A DNA stretch of 64,000 bases from Catenovulum maritimum (GTDB lineage: Bacteria > Pseudomonadota > Gammaproteobacteria > Enterobacterales > Alteromonadaceae): positions 52,241 to 116,240 of the forward strand of contig NZ_KQ130494.1 of NCBI RefSeq assembly GCF_001050375.1, given 5' to 3'. The translations under genes were made by a program, and so were the position numbers. Under the pieces are notes generated by a model. It ran no database searches, was not told the origin of the DNA, and worked only from the letters and a program-made list of their open reading frames with translations. Positions 17,004 to 26,291 of the stretch are shown here, in pieces. Position 1 is the first letter of the stretch. Every line of letters starts with the position of its first letter.

Positions 17004-18938
17004 ATGAGCCCCATTAACTTTTTATTTCAAATTTCTCGCCCAGCCAAACGTGCTGTTAGTGTCAGCTTAGACATTTTTTTTGTTATATTTGCTTTTGCTT
17101 CTGCACTAGTACTTAGGCATGACAGTTTAACCGTAGTTTCTGAAACGGATTCTTGGTTATTGTTGTTTCTTGTATTGCCTGTCACCATTGGTGCTTTTAT
17201 TCGTTTAGGTTTGTATCGTGCGGTTATTCGCTATATTGGCCCGCAAGCGGCTCTTTCGGTTGTTATTGGTGTGGCTGTTTCTGTGCTTTCGTTAGTATTA
17301 GCGTCTTTCTTTTTTCATATCCCCGTGCCGCGTACCGTGCCATTTATTTATGCAGCGTTTTTACTTATTTTTGTTGGCGGTAGCCGCTTTTTTGTTCGTG
17401 CTTTAGCTATTCAATCACGCAAGCGTGGTAAAGAAAAGGTGGTTGTTTATGGGGCCGGTTCTTCTGGTAGGCAGTTGGCTACCTCGTTAATGCACGGACA
17501 AGAGTACGAGCCTGTTGCATTTGTAGATGATGACCAAAGCTTACAAGGCAACTTTGTAATGGGGCGCCCAGTATATGCTTTTGATGACTTACAAGGACTA
17601 CTTTTAGATCGAACCGTTCGTCGTGTTTTGTTGGCCATGCCAAGTTTAAGTCGTTCTAATCGTAGTAAAATAATTTCTAATTTGGAGCCCCTGTCTGTTG
17701 AGGTTTTATCTATTCCTGGCTCTGCTGATTTAGTTAGTGGTGAAGCGCGTATAGACGAGTTGCGCGAAGTCGCAATTGAAGATTTATTAGGCCGTGAGCC
17801 GGTTGAACCAAAGCCACAGTTAATGAGTGCAAATATTTTTGATAAGGTGGTAATGGTTTCTGGTGCAGGTGGCTCTATTGGCTCGGAATTATGCCGACAA
17901 ATTATTAAATATAAGCCAAAAATGTTGGTGTTGTACGAGCTATCTGAATTCGCTTTGTATTCGATAGACTCAGAGCTGCGCCGCACTATTGAAAAACAAA
18001 AGCTTGAAGTTGTCATTAAACCAATTATGGGTACAGTGCAAAGGCAAAACAGAGTTGAAACGGTAATGCGTACTTTTAAAGTACAAACTGTATACCATGC
18101 TGCGGCTTACAAGCATGTTCCTTTGGTTGAGTATAATATTGTTGAGGGTGTGCGTAATAATGTGTTTGGCACATATTACACCGCTGAAGCTGCGGTAAAT
18201 GCAGGTGTCGAAACTTTTGTACTTATTTCTACCGATAAAGCAGTACGCCCAACTAATGTTATGGGTACTACTAAGCGTATTGCTGAGTTATCTTTACAAG
18301 GTTTAGCTAAACGTCAAAGTTTAACCACATTTTGTATGGTTAGGTTTGGTAATGTGTTGGGTTCGTCTGGTTCAGTTGTTCCATTATTTCGTGAGCAAAT
18401 TAAAAAAGGTGGGCCAATTACTGTTACCCATAAAGACATTATCCGTTATTTTATGACCATTCCAGAAGCATCTCAGTTGGTTATTCAAGCGGGTGCTATG
18501 GCGAAAGGTGGTGATGTATTTGTATTGGATATGGGCGACCCGGTAAAAATTTCTGACCTTGCAGTTAAAATGGTGCATTTAATGGGCTTAGAAGTTAAAG
18601 ATGCAGCAAACCCAAATGGTGATATTGAAATTAAATATACAGGTTTACGCCCAGGTGAAAAGCTTTATGAAGAGTTATTAATAGGTGATAGCGTTGAGAA
18701 AACGACTCACCCACGTATTATGACAGCCAACGAAGTTTCGCTTAGTTGGACGGATATGTTCCATTTAATCGATAATTTGGATGAGGCTTGTCATAATTTT
18801 GAAATTGAAAAAATACAAAAATTAATTAAAGAGGCGCCAACTGGTTATGTACCAAGTAGTGATTTATGCGATTTAGTGTGGAAAGATCGGCCGCCCACCA
18901 AAGATAGTTCAAATGTAATTGGACTGCACTCTTTATAA
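17004..18938 (+). CDS. wbpM: WbpM/PglF/CapD-like membrane UDP-GlcNAc 4,6-dehydratase
   Basis: The 644-residue protein has four to five N-terminal membrane helices (15-125) and a CoA-binding/NAD-like domain (VVYGAGSSGRQLA, about 148-160). The catalytic SDR domain follows (VSGAGGSIGSELCRQI, about 284-299). STDKAVRPTNVMGTTKR is the catalytic segment of the FlaA1/WbpM family. Length and layout match the large membrane-bound dehydratases that convert UDP-GlcNAc to UDP-4-keto-6-deoxy-GlcNAc. It supplies the WbpV-like reductase and the PglC-like transferase just upstream. A 114-base gap separates it from them and contains a TTGACA at 16942-16947, but no convincing -10. A terminator follows at 18947. 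Confidence 0.9.
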   Translation: MSPINFLFQISRPAKRAVSVSLDIFFVIFAFASALVLRHDSLTVVSETDSWLLLFLVLPVTIGAFIRLGLYRAVIRYIGPQAALSVVIGVAVSVLSLVLASFFFHIPVPRTVPFIYAAFLLIFVGGSRFFVRALAIQSRKRGKEKVVVYGAGSSGRQLATSLMHGQEYEPVAFVDDDQSLQGNFVMGRPVYAFDDLQGLLLDRTVRRVLLAMPSLSRSNRSKIISNLEPLSVEVLSIPGSADLVSGEARIDELREVAIEDLLGREPVEPKPQLMSANIFDKVVMVSGAGGSIGSELCRQIIKYKPKMLVLYELSEFALYSIDSELRRTIEKQKLEVVIKPIMGTVQRQNRVETVMRTFKVQTVYHAAAYKHVPLVEYNIVEGVRNNVFGTYYTAEAAVNAGVETFVLISTDKAVRPTNVMGTTKRIAELSLQGLAKRQSLTTFCMVRFGNVLGSSGSVVPLFREQIKKGGPITVTHKDIIRYFMTIPEASQLVIQAGAMAKGGDVFVLDMGDPVKISDLAVKMVHLMGLEVKDAANPNGDIEIKYTGLRPGEKLYEELLIGDSVEKTTHPRIMTANEVSLSWTDMFHLIDNLDEACHNFEIEKIQKLIKEAPTGYVPSSDLCDLVWKDRPPTKDSSNVIGLHSL

Positions 18939-18946
18939 AAATTTGA

Positions 18947-18971
18947 GGCCGGCTTTGTTCGGCCTTTTTTG
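18947..18971 (+). terminator. Rho-independent terminator after the wbpM-like gene
   Basis: A stem AGGCCG/CGGCCT (18947-18952 and 18961-18966) with an eight-base loop is followed by TTTTTT. It lies eight bases after the stop codon and probably ends the polysaccharide transcript. Confidence 0.85.
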
Positions 18972-19690
18972 CACTTGGGGTTTGGTTGTAGCCTCGGTTT
19001 ATTTTGGCTTGGTGGTTTTGTGTTGGCTGCGCTGGGGTTTTGCTTATTGTTGCTTGGTTCACGCGCCAGCAAGCTTGACGCCTACATGTATCGTGTTGGC
19101 TTGTGGTTTTGTGTTGGCTTTGCTGGGGGTTGGGTTTTGCTTTGGGGTTTGGGTTATTCACCTGGTAGGCGTGGTGCTTGCCCGCGCGTTTTTTTGATGT
19201 AGCATTGGTTTATGTTCTCGTGCCAGCTTTCGGTAATTGCTCCTGCATTACTCTCCGACTTATATTCTTGCCTGTTCACGCGCCAGCAAGCTTGACGCCT
19301 ACGGGGTCTGTGTTGTTTGGTGGTTTTGTGTTGGCTGCGCTGGGGTTTGGGTTTTGCTTTGGTGTTGGGTTATTCACCGGTAGGCGTGGTGCTTGCCCGC
19401 GCGTTTTTTTGATGTAGCATTGGTGTATGTTCTCGCGCCAGCTTTCGGTAATTTATCCCTGCATTACTCACCGACTTATATTCTTGCCTGTTCACGCGCC
19501 AGCAAGCTTGACGCCTACGGGGTCTGTGTTGTTTGGTGGTTTTGTGTTGGCTGCGCTGGATATTGCGTATTGTTGCTTGGTTCACGCGCGCGCAAGCTGC
19601 ACGCCTACGGGATTATGTTGTTTGGTGGTTTGTGTTGGCTGCGCTTGAGGTCTTCTGCATATTTCATAACTTTGTCACACCTTTAGGGGT
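18972..19690. repeat. Repeat island 1: about 216-bp tandem repeat with REP-like 24-bp cores
   Basis: No gene is present. A unit of about 216 bp recurs about 2.4 times. The 24-bp core beginning CGCGCCAGC and ending GACGCCTAC lies at 19062-19085, 19279-19302 and 19495-19518. A core in the opposite sense, beginning GTAGGCGTGG, lies at 19165-19188 and 19380-19403. A variant ending GCACGCCTAC lies at 19585-19608. Segments containing CTTTCGGTAAT also recur. Short open frames run through the island in all directions and encode low-complexity Leu/Gly/Cys-rich peptides. They are products of the repeat and not proteins. Confidence 0.9.
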
Positions 19691-19706
19691 TACTCTAATT
19701 CAACAA

Positions 19707-19720
19707 AAATGCTAGCATTT
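19707..19720. promoter_or_regulatory. Perfect 14-bp palindrome upstream of manC, possible operator
   Basis: AAATGCTAGCATTT is a perfect palindrome 29 bases before the manC start, between repeat island 1 and the gene. GATAAT at 19724-19729 directly after it could be a -10 box, but no good -35 is present at the right distance. A repressor or activator site is possible. There is no other evidence. Confidence 0.3.
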
Positions 19721-19749
19721 GCGGATAATTAAATTAAAGGACTTTTTAG

Positions 19750-21153
19750 ATGTTTTTACCTGTAATTATGGCTGGTGGTACTGGCTCTCGCCTTTGGCCA
19801 TTATCTCGCTCTGCTTACCCAAAACAATTTCTTGCATTAACGAGCGACAATACAATGTTGCAAGAAACCGTACTCAGGTTATCTGGTATAGATCATCAAT
19901 CTCCTATGGTGATTTGTAACGAAGCGAGCCGCTTTATGGTGGCAGAGCAATTACGCGCAATTGATGCATTGCAAAGCCCTGTTATTTTAGAGCCGGTTGG
20001 CCGAAACACAGCACCTGCAATAGCGCTTGCAGCCTTGCAAGCTATAGCGGGTGGTGAAGACCCTATCTTGCTTGTTCTCGCTGCCGATCACGTTATTTTA
20101 GATAACCCCGCTTTTTTACAAGCTGTGGCTCAAGCTGAAATGTTAGCACAGCAAGATGCTATGGTCACTTTTGGTATTGTGCCTACTCATGCTGAGACAG
20201 GTTATGGTTATATTAAACGAGGCGCCGAGCAAAACAATGCGTTTAAGGTTGATAGCTTTGTTGAAAAACCAAACCTAGATAAAGCCAGAGAGTATGTTGA
20301 TTCGGGTGAATATTATTGGAATAGCGGCATGTTTATGTTTAAAGCGAGCCGTTATTTAGCTGAATTAAAACAATTCCAGCCTGCTATTTTAGCCGCATGT
20401 GAAGCTGCTATTGGTAATACAGCGAGCGATTTAGATTTTGTGCGCGTTGATAAAGCCGCTTTTGAAGCTTGTCCAGATGACTCTATTGATTACGCTGTGA
20501 TGGAAAAAACCGATTCAGCTATTGTCGTGCCTTTGGATGCACAGTGGAATGATGTTGGTTCTTGGTCGGCATTATGGGATGTTAATTCAAAAGACGAAGC
20601 CGGTAATGCAATTAAAGGCGATACCTTAACGCACGACACTCACAATTGTTTAATTCAAGGTGGCGAGCGTTTAGTCGCAACGGTTGGGGTTGAAGATTTA
20701 GTTATCGTCGATACTAAAGATGCTTTATTAGTTGCTTCAAAAGACAGAGTGCAAGAAGTTAAGCAAATCGTTTCAAAATTAAAAGCTGAAAAACGTAGTG
20801 AGTTCGAGTTTCACCGAGAAGTTTATCGCCCTTGGGGCAAGTATGATTCTATAGATAATGGCGACAGGTACCAAGTTAAGCGCATCACGGTTAAACCGGG
20901 AGCCAAGCTTTCTGTTCAAATGCATCATCACAGAGCTGAACATTGGATTGTTGTGTCTGGTACCGCAAAAGTGACTAATGGTGATAAAGATATTTTATTA
21001 ACTGAAAATCAATCTACTTATATTCCTGTAGGTGTAATCCATGCTTTAGAGAACCCAGGTAAAGTGCCATTGGAGTTAATTGAAGTTCAATCGGGTTCTT
21101 ATTTGGGCGAAGATGATATTGTCCGTTTTGAAGATAAGTACGGCAGGGTATAG
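19750..21153 (+). CDS. manC: Mannose-1-phosphate guanylyltransferase / mannose-6-phosphate isomerase
   Basis: The enzyme makes GDP-mannose from mannose-1-phosphate and GTP, and type II members also isomerise fructose-6-phosphate. The 467 residues begin with [17 protein letters not shown] and PKQFL, the nucleotidyltransferase signature. VEKPNLDKA and WNSGMFMF lie mid-protein. A C-terminal cupin (about 350-467) has [19 protein letters not shown] with the metal-binding histidines and the typical end LEVQSG-like ([19 protein letters not shown]). Length is normal for the ManC/CpsB/AlgA type. AAAGGAC precedes ATG 19750. The gene stands alone between two repeat islands. Confidence 0.95.
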   Translation: MFLPVIMAGGTGSRLWPLSRSAYPKQFLALTSDNTMLQETVLRLSGIDHQSPMVICNEASRFMVAEQLRAIDALQSPVILEPVGRNTAPAIALAALQAIAGGEDPILLVLAADHVILDNPAFLQAVAQAEMLAQQDAMVTFGIVPTHAETGYGYIKRGAEQNNAFKVDSFVEKPNLDKAREYVDSGEYYWNSGMFMFKASRYLAELKQFQPAILAACEAAIGNTASDLDFVRVDKAAFEACPDDSIDYAVMEKTDSAIVVPLDAQWNDVGSWSALWDVNSKDEAGNAIKGDTLTHDTHNCLIQGGERLVATVGVEDLVIVDTKDALLVASKDRVQEVKQIVSKLKAEKRSEFEFHREVYRPWGKYDSIDNGDRYQVKRITVKPGAKLSVQMHHHRAEHWIVVSGTAKVTNGDKDILLTENQSTYIPVGVIHALENPGKVPLELIEVQSGSYLGEDDIVRFEDKYGRV

Positions 21154-21505
21154 GTTTAACTTTGTAGGCTGCGCTGAGGTCTTGTGTTGCTTTTGTCGGA
21201 TGGCGCTTAGGCTTATCCGACCTACGATTTTTGTGTTGGTTGGTTTTATATTATTCAAATACCAAACAACGGTGCTTAAATGTTGCACCTTGTAGGCGCG
21301 ATGCTTGCTCGCGCGTTTGGTGTAGGCTTCGCAGAAGGTTTGGGTGTTGCGTGTGTTTCGCGCCAGCAAGCTTGACGCCTACGATACTGTGTTGTTTGTG
21401 GGTTTTGTGTAGGTTGCGCAGAAGGTTTGGGTGTTGCTGGTTAGTTCGCGTGCGCAAGCTGCACGCCTACGGGGACTGTACTTTTTTGCTTGCTTGGGAT
21501 TAATT
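21154..21505. repeat. Repeat island 2: REP-like D-E-A composite plus inverted cores
   Basis: A REP-like hairpin (GTCGGAT...ATCCGAC) lies at 21195-21221. A 50-bp block starting GGTTTTATATTATTC (21242-21291) follows, then a 24-bp core starting GTAGGCGCGATG (21292-21315). The order hairpin, block, core recurs twice elsewhere in the window. Two cores in the opposite sense follow at 21359-21382 and 21447-21470. No gene is present. The stretch begins directly after the manC stop with no separate terminator. Confidence 0.9.
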
Positions 21506-21583
21506 TTGAAAGAAACAATTACGACAACTGAATTAACATGTTTTAAAGCTTACGATACTCGTGGGCAGTTAGCGAACAATTAA
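21506..21583 (+). pseudogene. N-terminal relic of a canonical manB/cpsG phosphomannomutase gene
   Basis: A TTG-initiated frame of 25 codons, stopped by TAA at 21581-21583, contains LTCFKAYDTRGQL. This closely matches the conserved start of enterobacterial-type ManB/CpsG (TCFKAYDIRG-L), where AYDIRG is part of the substrate-binding loop. Nothing after it resembles the rest of that enzyme. The intact phosphomannomutase gene starts 38 bases later with its own, different N-terminus (FGTSGARG). The simplest reading is that an orthodox manB was lost by deletion or replacement next to a repeat island, leaving its first codons. A translated leader peptide cannot be excluded. Confidence 0.6.
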
Positions 21584-21621
21584 ATTAATAATTAAAAACT
21601 TCGATATTGAAAGGATAACGC

Positions 21622-23028
21622 GTGATAAATACTCAAGCACAAATTAAAAGTTCTGGCGTACAGTTTGGCACTAGCGGTGCGCGTGGTTTAGTGGTCGACT
21701 TTACACCCAATGTGTGCGCGTCATTTGCGATTTCTTTTGCTAAAATTATGCAAAGTAATAGCTCGTTTTCAACCATGGCGATGGCGATTGATAATCGCCC
21801 TAGTAGTTATGCTATGGCGCAGGCTTGTGCTGCAGGGTTAGCTCAGTTAAATATACAAACGGTATTTTATGGCGTGTTGCCAACGCCCGCGTTGGCATAT
21901 AAAGCGATGCAAGATGGTGTTCCAGCTATTATGATAACGGGTAGCCATATTCCGTTTGATCGCAATGGACTTAAGTTTTACCGACCAGATGGCGAAATAA
22001 CCAAGCAAGACGAGCTCAGTATTTTAGCTGAGCAAGTCGAGTTTACTCAATTAGATAATAACTTACCTGAATTAAGTATAGATAATGCCGCTAAAACTGC
22101 TTACATCGAGCGCTATACTAGCTTGTTTCCAGCAAATGCACTAAGCGGTAAAAAAATTGGTATTTATGAGCATTCTAGTGCTGGTCGAGATATTTACCGT
22201 ACTTTATTTGAACAACTTGGCGCAGAGGTGACTAGTTTAGAACGCAGCAACGAGTTTGTTGCGATTGATACCGAAGCCGTGTCTGATGCGGATAAAGCAA
22301 AAGCCAAAGCTTGGTCGGTTGAATATGGCTTTGATGCTATATTTTCTACTGACGGCGACGGTGATCGCCCATTAATTGCAGATGAAAATGGTGATTGGTT
22401 ACGAGGTGATATTTTAGGTTTGCTTTGCAGCCAAGCGTTAAGTATTGAGGCTTTAGCGGTTCCTGTAAGTTGTAATACGGCCATCGAGCAGTCTGGATTA
22501 TTTAAGCATGTTAGTCGAACAAAAATTGGTTCGCCTTATGTTATTGCTGAATTCGATAATTTAGCAGCTCAGTTTAAGGCTATTGCAGGGTTTGAAGCGA
22601 ATGGCGGATATTTACTAGGCAGCGATATTCAAGTTAATGGCAAAACTTTAACAGCGTTGCCGACTCGGGATGCATTATTGCCAGCTTTTTCATTGTTAAC
22701 TCAAAGCCAAAGTTTATATGAGCAGTTGCAAGCCTTGCCTCAGCGTTTTACCGTAAGTGATAGGTTAAAAGCGTTCGCGACGGATAAAAGTAATGCTTTG
22801 TTAGCTAAATTAGCTAACACACCTCAGAGTGTAGCGGATGCGCTTGGGTTTAAAGCGGTAACAGCATGTGATACAGCAGACGGCTTACGTTTAACCATGG
22901 ATTCGGGCGAAATTGTGCATTTTAGACCTTCAGGTAATGCGCCAGAGCTGCGTTGTTATGTTGAGGCTAGCTCTAACAATATAGCTCAGCAATTATTAAA
23001 TAATGCGTTAGATTTTATTGCTAAATAA
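21622..23028 (+). CDS. manB: Phosphomannomutase-family enzyme (alpha-D-phosphohexomutase)
   Basis: This 468-residue phosphohexomutase probably converts mannose-6-phosphate to mannose-1-phosphate for ManC. It shows the four family motifs in order: FGTSGARG near the N-terminus, ITGSHIPFDRNGLK with the phosphoserine Ser108, STDGDGDRPLI for metal binding, and RPSGNAPELRCYVEA as the phosphate-binding loop. The active loop reads GSHIP where most mutases have ASHNP. The start is GTG 21622 with AAAGGATA upstream. Because ManC lies upstream, mannose is the likely substrate. Glucosamine or glucose specificity cannot be excluded. A relic of another manB precedes it. Confidence 0.75.
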   Translation: MINTQAQIKSSGVQFGTSGARGLVVDFTPNVCASFAISFAKIMQSNSSFSTMAMAIDNRPSSYAMAQACAAGLAQLNIQTVFYGVLPTPALAYKAMQDGVPAIMITGSHIPFDRNGLKFYRPDGEITKQDELSILAEQVEFTQLDNNLPELSIDNAAKTAYIERYTSLFPANALSGKKIGIYEHSSAGRDIYRTLFEQLGAEVTSLERSNEFVAIDTEAVSDADKAKAKAWSVEYGFDAIFSTDGDGDRPLIADENGDWLRGDILGLLCSQALSIEALAVPVSCNTAIEQSGLFKHVSRTKIGSPYVIAEFDNLAAQFKAIAGFEANGGYLLGSDIQVNGKTLTALPTRDALLPAFSLLTQSQSLYEQLQALPQRFTVSDRLKAFATDKSNALLAKLANTPQSVADALGFKAVTACDTADGLRLTMDSGEIVHFRPSGNAPELRCYVEASSNNIAQQLLNNALDFIAK

Positions 23029-23815
23029 ATGTTGGTTTTGTGTAGGATGTGCTGAGGGTATTGGTGTTGCGCCATATCTTGCCACGAAAGATGCGTTTCA
23101 TTCTTCAACACATCCTACAGGTGCGTACTAATTTAAATTTTTAGTTAATTTATCAATAGGTTTGTGATTTATTGACTCAATATTCGGGCAAAGGTCAGGC
23201 CAATCTATATATTGACGTTTGTAGGATGCTGTTGACGAAGGAAACGCATCAACTTTGAACTTGAAATTAAGGTTGGCTATATTTTGTCACTGAAGGTTTG
23301 GGTTTGCATGTATTTCGCGCCAGCTTTCGGTAATTGCATTGGGTTGTTCTACTGCCCATTTCGCGCCAGCAAGCTTGACGCCTACGGTGCGGTGTTGTTT
23401 TCGTTTTGGGTGCAAGCAGCGCTGAGATTTTTTGTGTTGCTTTTGTCGGATGCGCATAGGCTTATCCGACCTACGGTTTTTATGTTGGTAGGTTTTATAT
23501 TATTCAAATATCAAACAACAGTGCTTAAATGTAACACCTTGTAGGCGCGATGCTTGCTCGCGCGTTATGTGTGGGCAGCGCAGAAGGTTAGGGTGTTGCT
23601 TCTCGCGTGCGCTTTCGGTAATTGCTCCCTGCATTACTCTACGACTTACATCCATGTAAGCCAGCTGCACGCCTACGGTGCTGTGTTGTTTTCAGTTTGG
23701 GCGCAAGCCGTGTTTGGAGTTGAGGTTTACGCTTGTAGGCGCGATGCTTGCTCGCGCGTTATATGTGTGGGCAGCGCAGAAGGTTTGGGTGTTGTTTGTT
23801 GCTAAAAGATAAAAG
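23029..23815. repeat. Repeat island 3: MITE-like element, D-E-A composite and interrupted core
   Basis: No gene is present. In order there are a MITE-like element (23090-23250), a TTTCGGTAATTGC segment, and a core at 23362-23385. The REP-like hairpin follows at 23445-23470, then the AT-rich block (23491-23540) and a 24-bp core (23541-23564). Next is a core split by a 50-bp insertion (23604-23612 and 23663-23676, insertion 23613-23662). A further core lies at 23735-23758. The remaining bases to 23977 carry AT-rich sequence that could hold the ugd promoter. Confidence 0.9.
23090..23250. mobile_element. MITE-like element F, copy 1 (about 30-bp inverted ends)
   Basis: The ends 23090-23119 and 23220-23250 are inverted repeats that differ at only about three positions. 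Both outer ends read GATGCGTTTC inward, and both inner ends read CATCCTACA. The middle is AT-rich and has no coding frame. Two further copies lie at 27727-27888 and 28220-28381 with nearly identical length. This copy lacks about 70 bp of the shared sequence that follows the other two. Confidence 0.85.
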
Positions 23816-23977
23816 ATTCACGTATTTGGACATTTGTGGTTTAAAGATTTAAGTTAAATCGATACAATTCAAACAAGCTAAAAGAATAATTCGCATATAA
23901 ACATGCAATGGTTAGGGTAGGTAGGGGTGAAGCTAATACTGACCTCGCCTAGGAATAAAAAAGTTTAGGAAAATAAT

Positions 23978-25144
23978 ATGAAGATAGCAGTTGCGGGTAC
24001 AGGCTACGTTGGTATTTCTAATGCAGTATTATTAGCACAACATAATGAAGTAGTTGCGATAGATATTGTCCCTGAAAAAGTGGCGCTATTAAATGACAAA
24101 AAATCGCCAATTGAAGATGAGTACATCCAAGAATACTTAGCGAATAAAACACTTAACTTTAGAGCTACGCTAGATAAAGAAGAAGCCTACAAAGACGCTG
24201 AATACGTTATCATTGCCACACCAACAGATTATGACCCAGAGACTAACTATTTTAATACTCGCTCGGTTGAAGCTGTTATTAAAGATGTAATGGCCGTAAA
24301 CCCAAATGCTGTTATGGTCATTAAATCAACGGTTCCTGTTGGATACACAGCCGAAATTAGGGCTGAATTAAGTTGCGATAATTTAATGTTTTCACCTGAG
24401 TTTTTACGCGAAGGTAAAGCATTATACGATAACTTGTATCCATCACGAGTTATTGTTGGTGAACGCAGCGAGAGAGCTAAAGTTTTTGCTAGTTTGTTGG
24501 TACAAGGCGCAATTAAAGAAAATATCGATGTTTTATTTACTGATTCAACCGAAGCAGAAGCGGTTAAATTATTCTCTAATACTTACCTAGCTATGCGCGT
24601 TTCTTACTTTAATGAGCTAGATACTTACGCAGAGCGTCATAATTTAGATACTCGTCAAATTATTGAAGGCGTTGGTTTAGACCCTCGCATTGGTAATCAT
24701 TACAATAACCCTTCGTTTGGTTATGGCGGCTACTGTTTACCTAAAGATACTAAGCAATTATTAGCTAACTATAGCGACGTGCCAAACAGCATTATTGGTG
24801 CAATTGTTTCTGCTAATACGACTCGTAAAGACTTTATTGCAGATTCTATTATCAGCCGCCAGCCTAAAGTGGTGGGTATTTACCGTTTGATTATGAAAGC
24901 GGGCAGTGACAACTTTAGAGCATCATCAATCCAAGGGATTATGAAGCGTATCAAAGCTAAAGGTATTGAAGTGGTTATTTATGAACCAGTTTTGGAAGAA
25001 GACGAATTTTTCCGCTCTAAAGTGATTAAAGATTTAGCTGAGTTTAAGCAAAAATGTGATGTGATAGTGTCGAACAGGCAAGCTGAAGAATTAGCTGATG
25101 TTGCAGATAAAGTTTACACACGTGATTTATTTGGTTGCGACTAA
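23978..25144 (+). CDS. ugd: UDP-glucose 6-dehydrogenase
   Basis: The enzyme oxidises UDP-glucose to UDP-glucuronate using two NAD. The 388 residues match the length and course of E. coli Ugd: [20 protein letters not shown] at the start, then [17 protein letters not shown] and [12 protein letters not shown]. The active-site segment is [15 protein letters not shown] with the catalytic cysteine, and the C-terminal end is [14 protein letters not shown] 23978 has AGGAAAAT upstream. It lies 21 bases before a UDP-glucuronate epimerase gene, with which it forms a clear two-step unit. The 160-bp region before it holds only AT-rich DNA and an imperfect inverted repeat around 23915-23950. Confidence 0.97.
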   Translation: MKIAVAGTGYVGISNAVLLAQHNEVVAIDIVPEKVALLNDKKSPIEDEYIQEYLANKTLNFRATLDKEEAYKDAEYVIIATPTDYDPETNYFNTRSVEAVIKDVMAVNPNAVMVIKSTVPVGYTAEIRAELSCDNLMFSPEFLREGKALYDNLYPSRVIVGERSERAKVFASLLVQGAIKENIDVLFTDSTEAEAVKLFSNTYLAMRVSYFNELDTYAERHNLDTRQIIEGVGLDPRIGNHYNNPSFGYGGYCLPKDTKQLLANYSDVPNSIIGAIVSANTTRKDFIADSIISRQPKVVGIYRLIMKAGSDNFRASSIQGIMKRIKAKGIEVVIYEPVLEEDEFFRSKVIKDLAEFKQKCDVIVSNRQAEELADVADKVYTRDLFGCD

Positions 25145-25165
25145 TTAGTTAAAGGAACAGACACT

Positions 25166-26173
25166 ATGAAATATTTAATTACAGGTGCAGCCGGTTTTAT
25201 TGGTCATAGCACAGCTGAAAACTTGTTAGCGAAAGGTCATACGGTTGTTGGTATCGACAATTTAAATGACTATTACGAAGTTAGCTTGAAAGAATCTCGA
25301 CTTGCTTTACTTACTCCTAATGAAAATTTCAGTTTTGTGAAGTTAGATTTAGCTGATAGAGAGGGCATGGCTGAGTTATTTGCTAAAGAGCAGTTTGATA
25401 TTGTTATTCACTTAGCAGCTCAAGCGGGTGTTAGATACTCAATCGAAAACCCATTTGCTTACGCAGACTCTAATTTAATCGGCCATTTAGCTGTATTAGA
25501 AGGTTGTCGTCATAATAAAGTTAAGCATTTAGTTTATGCATCTTCTAGCTCTGTTTATGGCTTGAATACTAAAATGCCATTTGCGACAACAGATTCAGTT
25601 GATCATCCTGTTTCTTTGTATGCGGCAACTAAAAAAGCCAACGAGTTAATGAGCCATACATATTCGCACTTGTATCAAGTACCTACTTCGGGTTTACGCT
25701 TTTTCACTGTATATGGTCCATGGGGCCGCCCTGATATGGCTTTATTTAAGTTTACTAAAGCGATATTAAACGGCGAACCAATTGATATTTATAACAACGG
25801 TAATATGGCGCGTGACTTTACCTATATTGACGATATTGTTGAAGGTATTGTTAGAGTTGCGGATGTGATCCCAGAGCCGAATAGCGATTGGAATCCAGAG
25901 CAAGGCTCACCAAAAGATAGTTCAGCACCATATCGCACTTATAATATTGGTAACGGTTCTCCTGTTAAGTTAATGGATTTTGTTACAGCGATTGAAAAAG
26001 CGATAGGTGTTGAGGCGATCAAAAACTTTATGCCTATGCAACCAGGTGATGTTCATCAAACTTGGGCTGATACTCAGTCTTTGGAAGAAGTGACAGGACA
26101 TAAACCACAAGTTTCAGTTGAGCATGGTGTTCAGCAATTTGTTGACTGGTACCGAGCTTACTATAAAATCTAG
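25166..26173 (+). CDS. UDP-glucuronate 4-epimerase (extended SDR)
   Basis: The 335-residue SDR should interconvert UDP-glucuronate and UDP-galacturonate. It starts with YLITGAAGFIGHSTAENLL and has DNLNDYYEVSLKESRL, a segment characteristic of the GAE/LspL/WbnF group. HLAAQAGVRYSIENP is followed by the YAATKKANE active-site Tyr-x3-Lys. FFTVYGPWGRPDMALFKFT and NIGNGSPVKLMDFV complete the family pattern. Pairing with ugd supports uronic acid supply for a surface glycan. AAAGGAACAG precedes ATG 25166. A strong terminator lies 50 bases after its stop. Confidence 0.9.
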   Translation: MKYLITGAAGFIGHSTAENLLAKGHTVVGIDNLNDYYEVSLKESRLALLTPNENFSFVKLDLADREGMAELFAKEQFDIVIHLAAQAGVRYSIENPFAYADSNLIGHLAVLEGCRHNKVKHLVYASSSSVYGLNTKMPFATTDSVDHPVSLYAATKKANELMSHTYSHLYQVPTSGLRFFTVYGPWGRPDMALFKFTKAILNGEPIDIYNNGNMARDFTYIDDIVEGIVRVADVIPEPNSDWNPEQGSPKDSSAPYRTYNIGNGSPVKLMDFVTAIEKAIGVEAIKNFMPMQPGDVHQTWADTQSLEEVTGHKPQVSVEHGVQQFVDWYRAYYKI

Positions 26174-26222
26174 TTTATTATGATTTAAAGCTGCTCATTT
26201 GTGGGCGGGATTAGTTCTGATT

Positions 26223-26249
26223 AAAAACTGCGCTTTAGGCGCAGTTTTT
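26223..26249 (+). terminator. Terminator after the ugd-epimerase unit
   Basis: An 11-bp perfect stem AAAAACTGCGC/GCGCAGTTTTT has a five-base loop (TTTAG). The A-tract and T-tract on both sides would allow termination from either strand. Confidence 0.92.
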
Positions 26250-26257
26250 GTTTGTTT

Positions 26258-26285
26258 AACCTCAACTTAAGATAAGAAATTAGCT
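26258..26285. repeat. Duplicated left end of element H
   Basis: These 28 bp (AACCTCAACTTAAGATAA then GAAATTAGCT) match the first 28 bp of the MITE-like element that starts 34 bases later. The end of the element is therefore present twice in direct orientation. Confidence 0.7.
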
Positions 26286-26291
26286 CTATCT

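Noticed and set aside
17447..18016. 189-codon minus-strand frame opposite wbpM-like gene
   Set aside because: It is a Ser/Pro-rich shadow of a well-supported coding gene.
18919..19715. Several overlapping open frames on both strands in island 1
   Set aside because: They follow the 216-bp repeat, encode Leu/Gly/Cys-rich low-complexity peptides and have no ribosome sites. The frames exist because the repeat is GC-rich.
21231..21457. Open frames on both strands in island 2
   Set aside because: They are translations of the composite and cores, and the same peptides reappear in islands 3-5.
23284..23805. Two plus-strand open frames in island 3
   Set aside because: They are composed of repeat-core translations (for example CRRDACSR) that occur in every island.
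23915..23950. ops/JUMPstart element before ugd
   Set aside because: GGTAG-like bases are present, but the GGCGGTAG core is not, so it is not an ops site.
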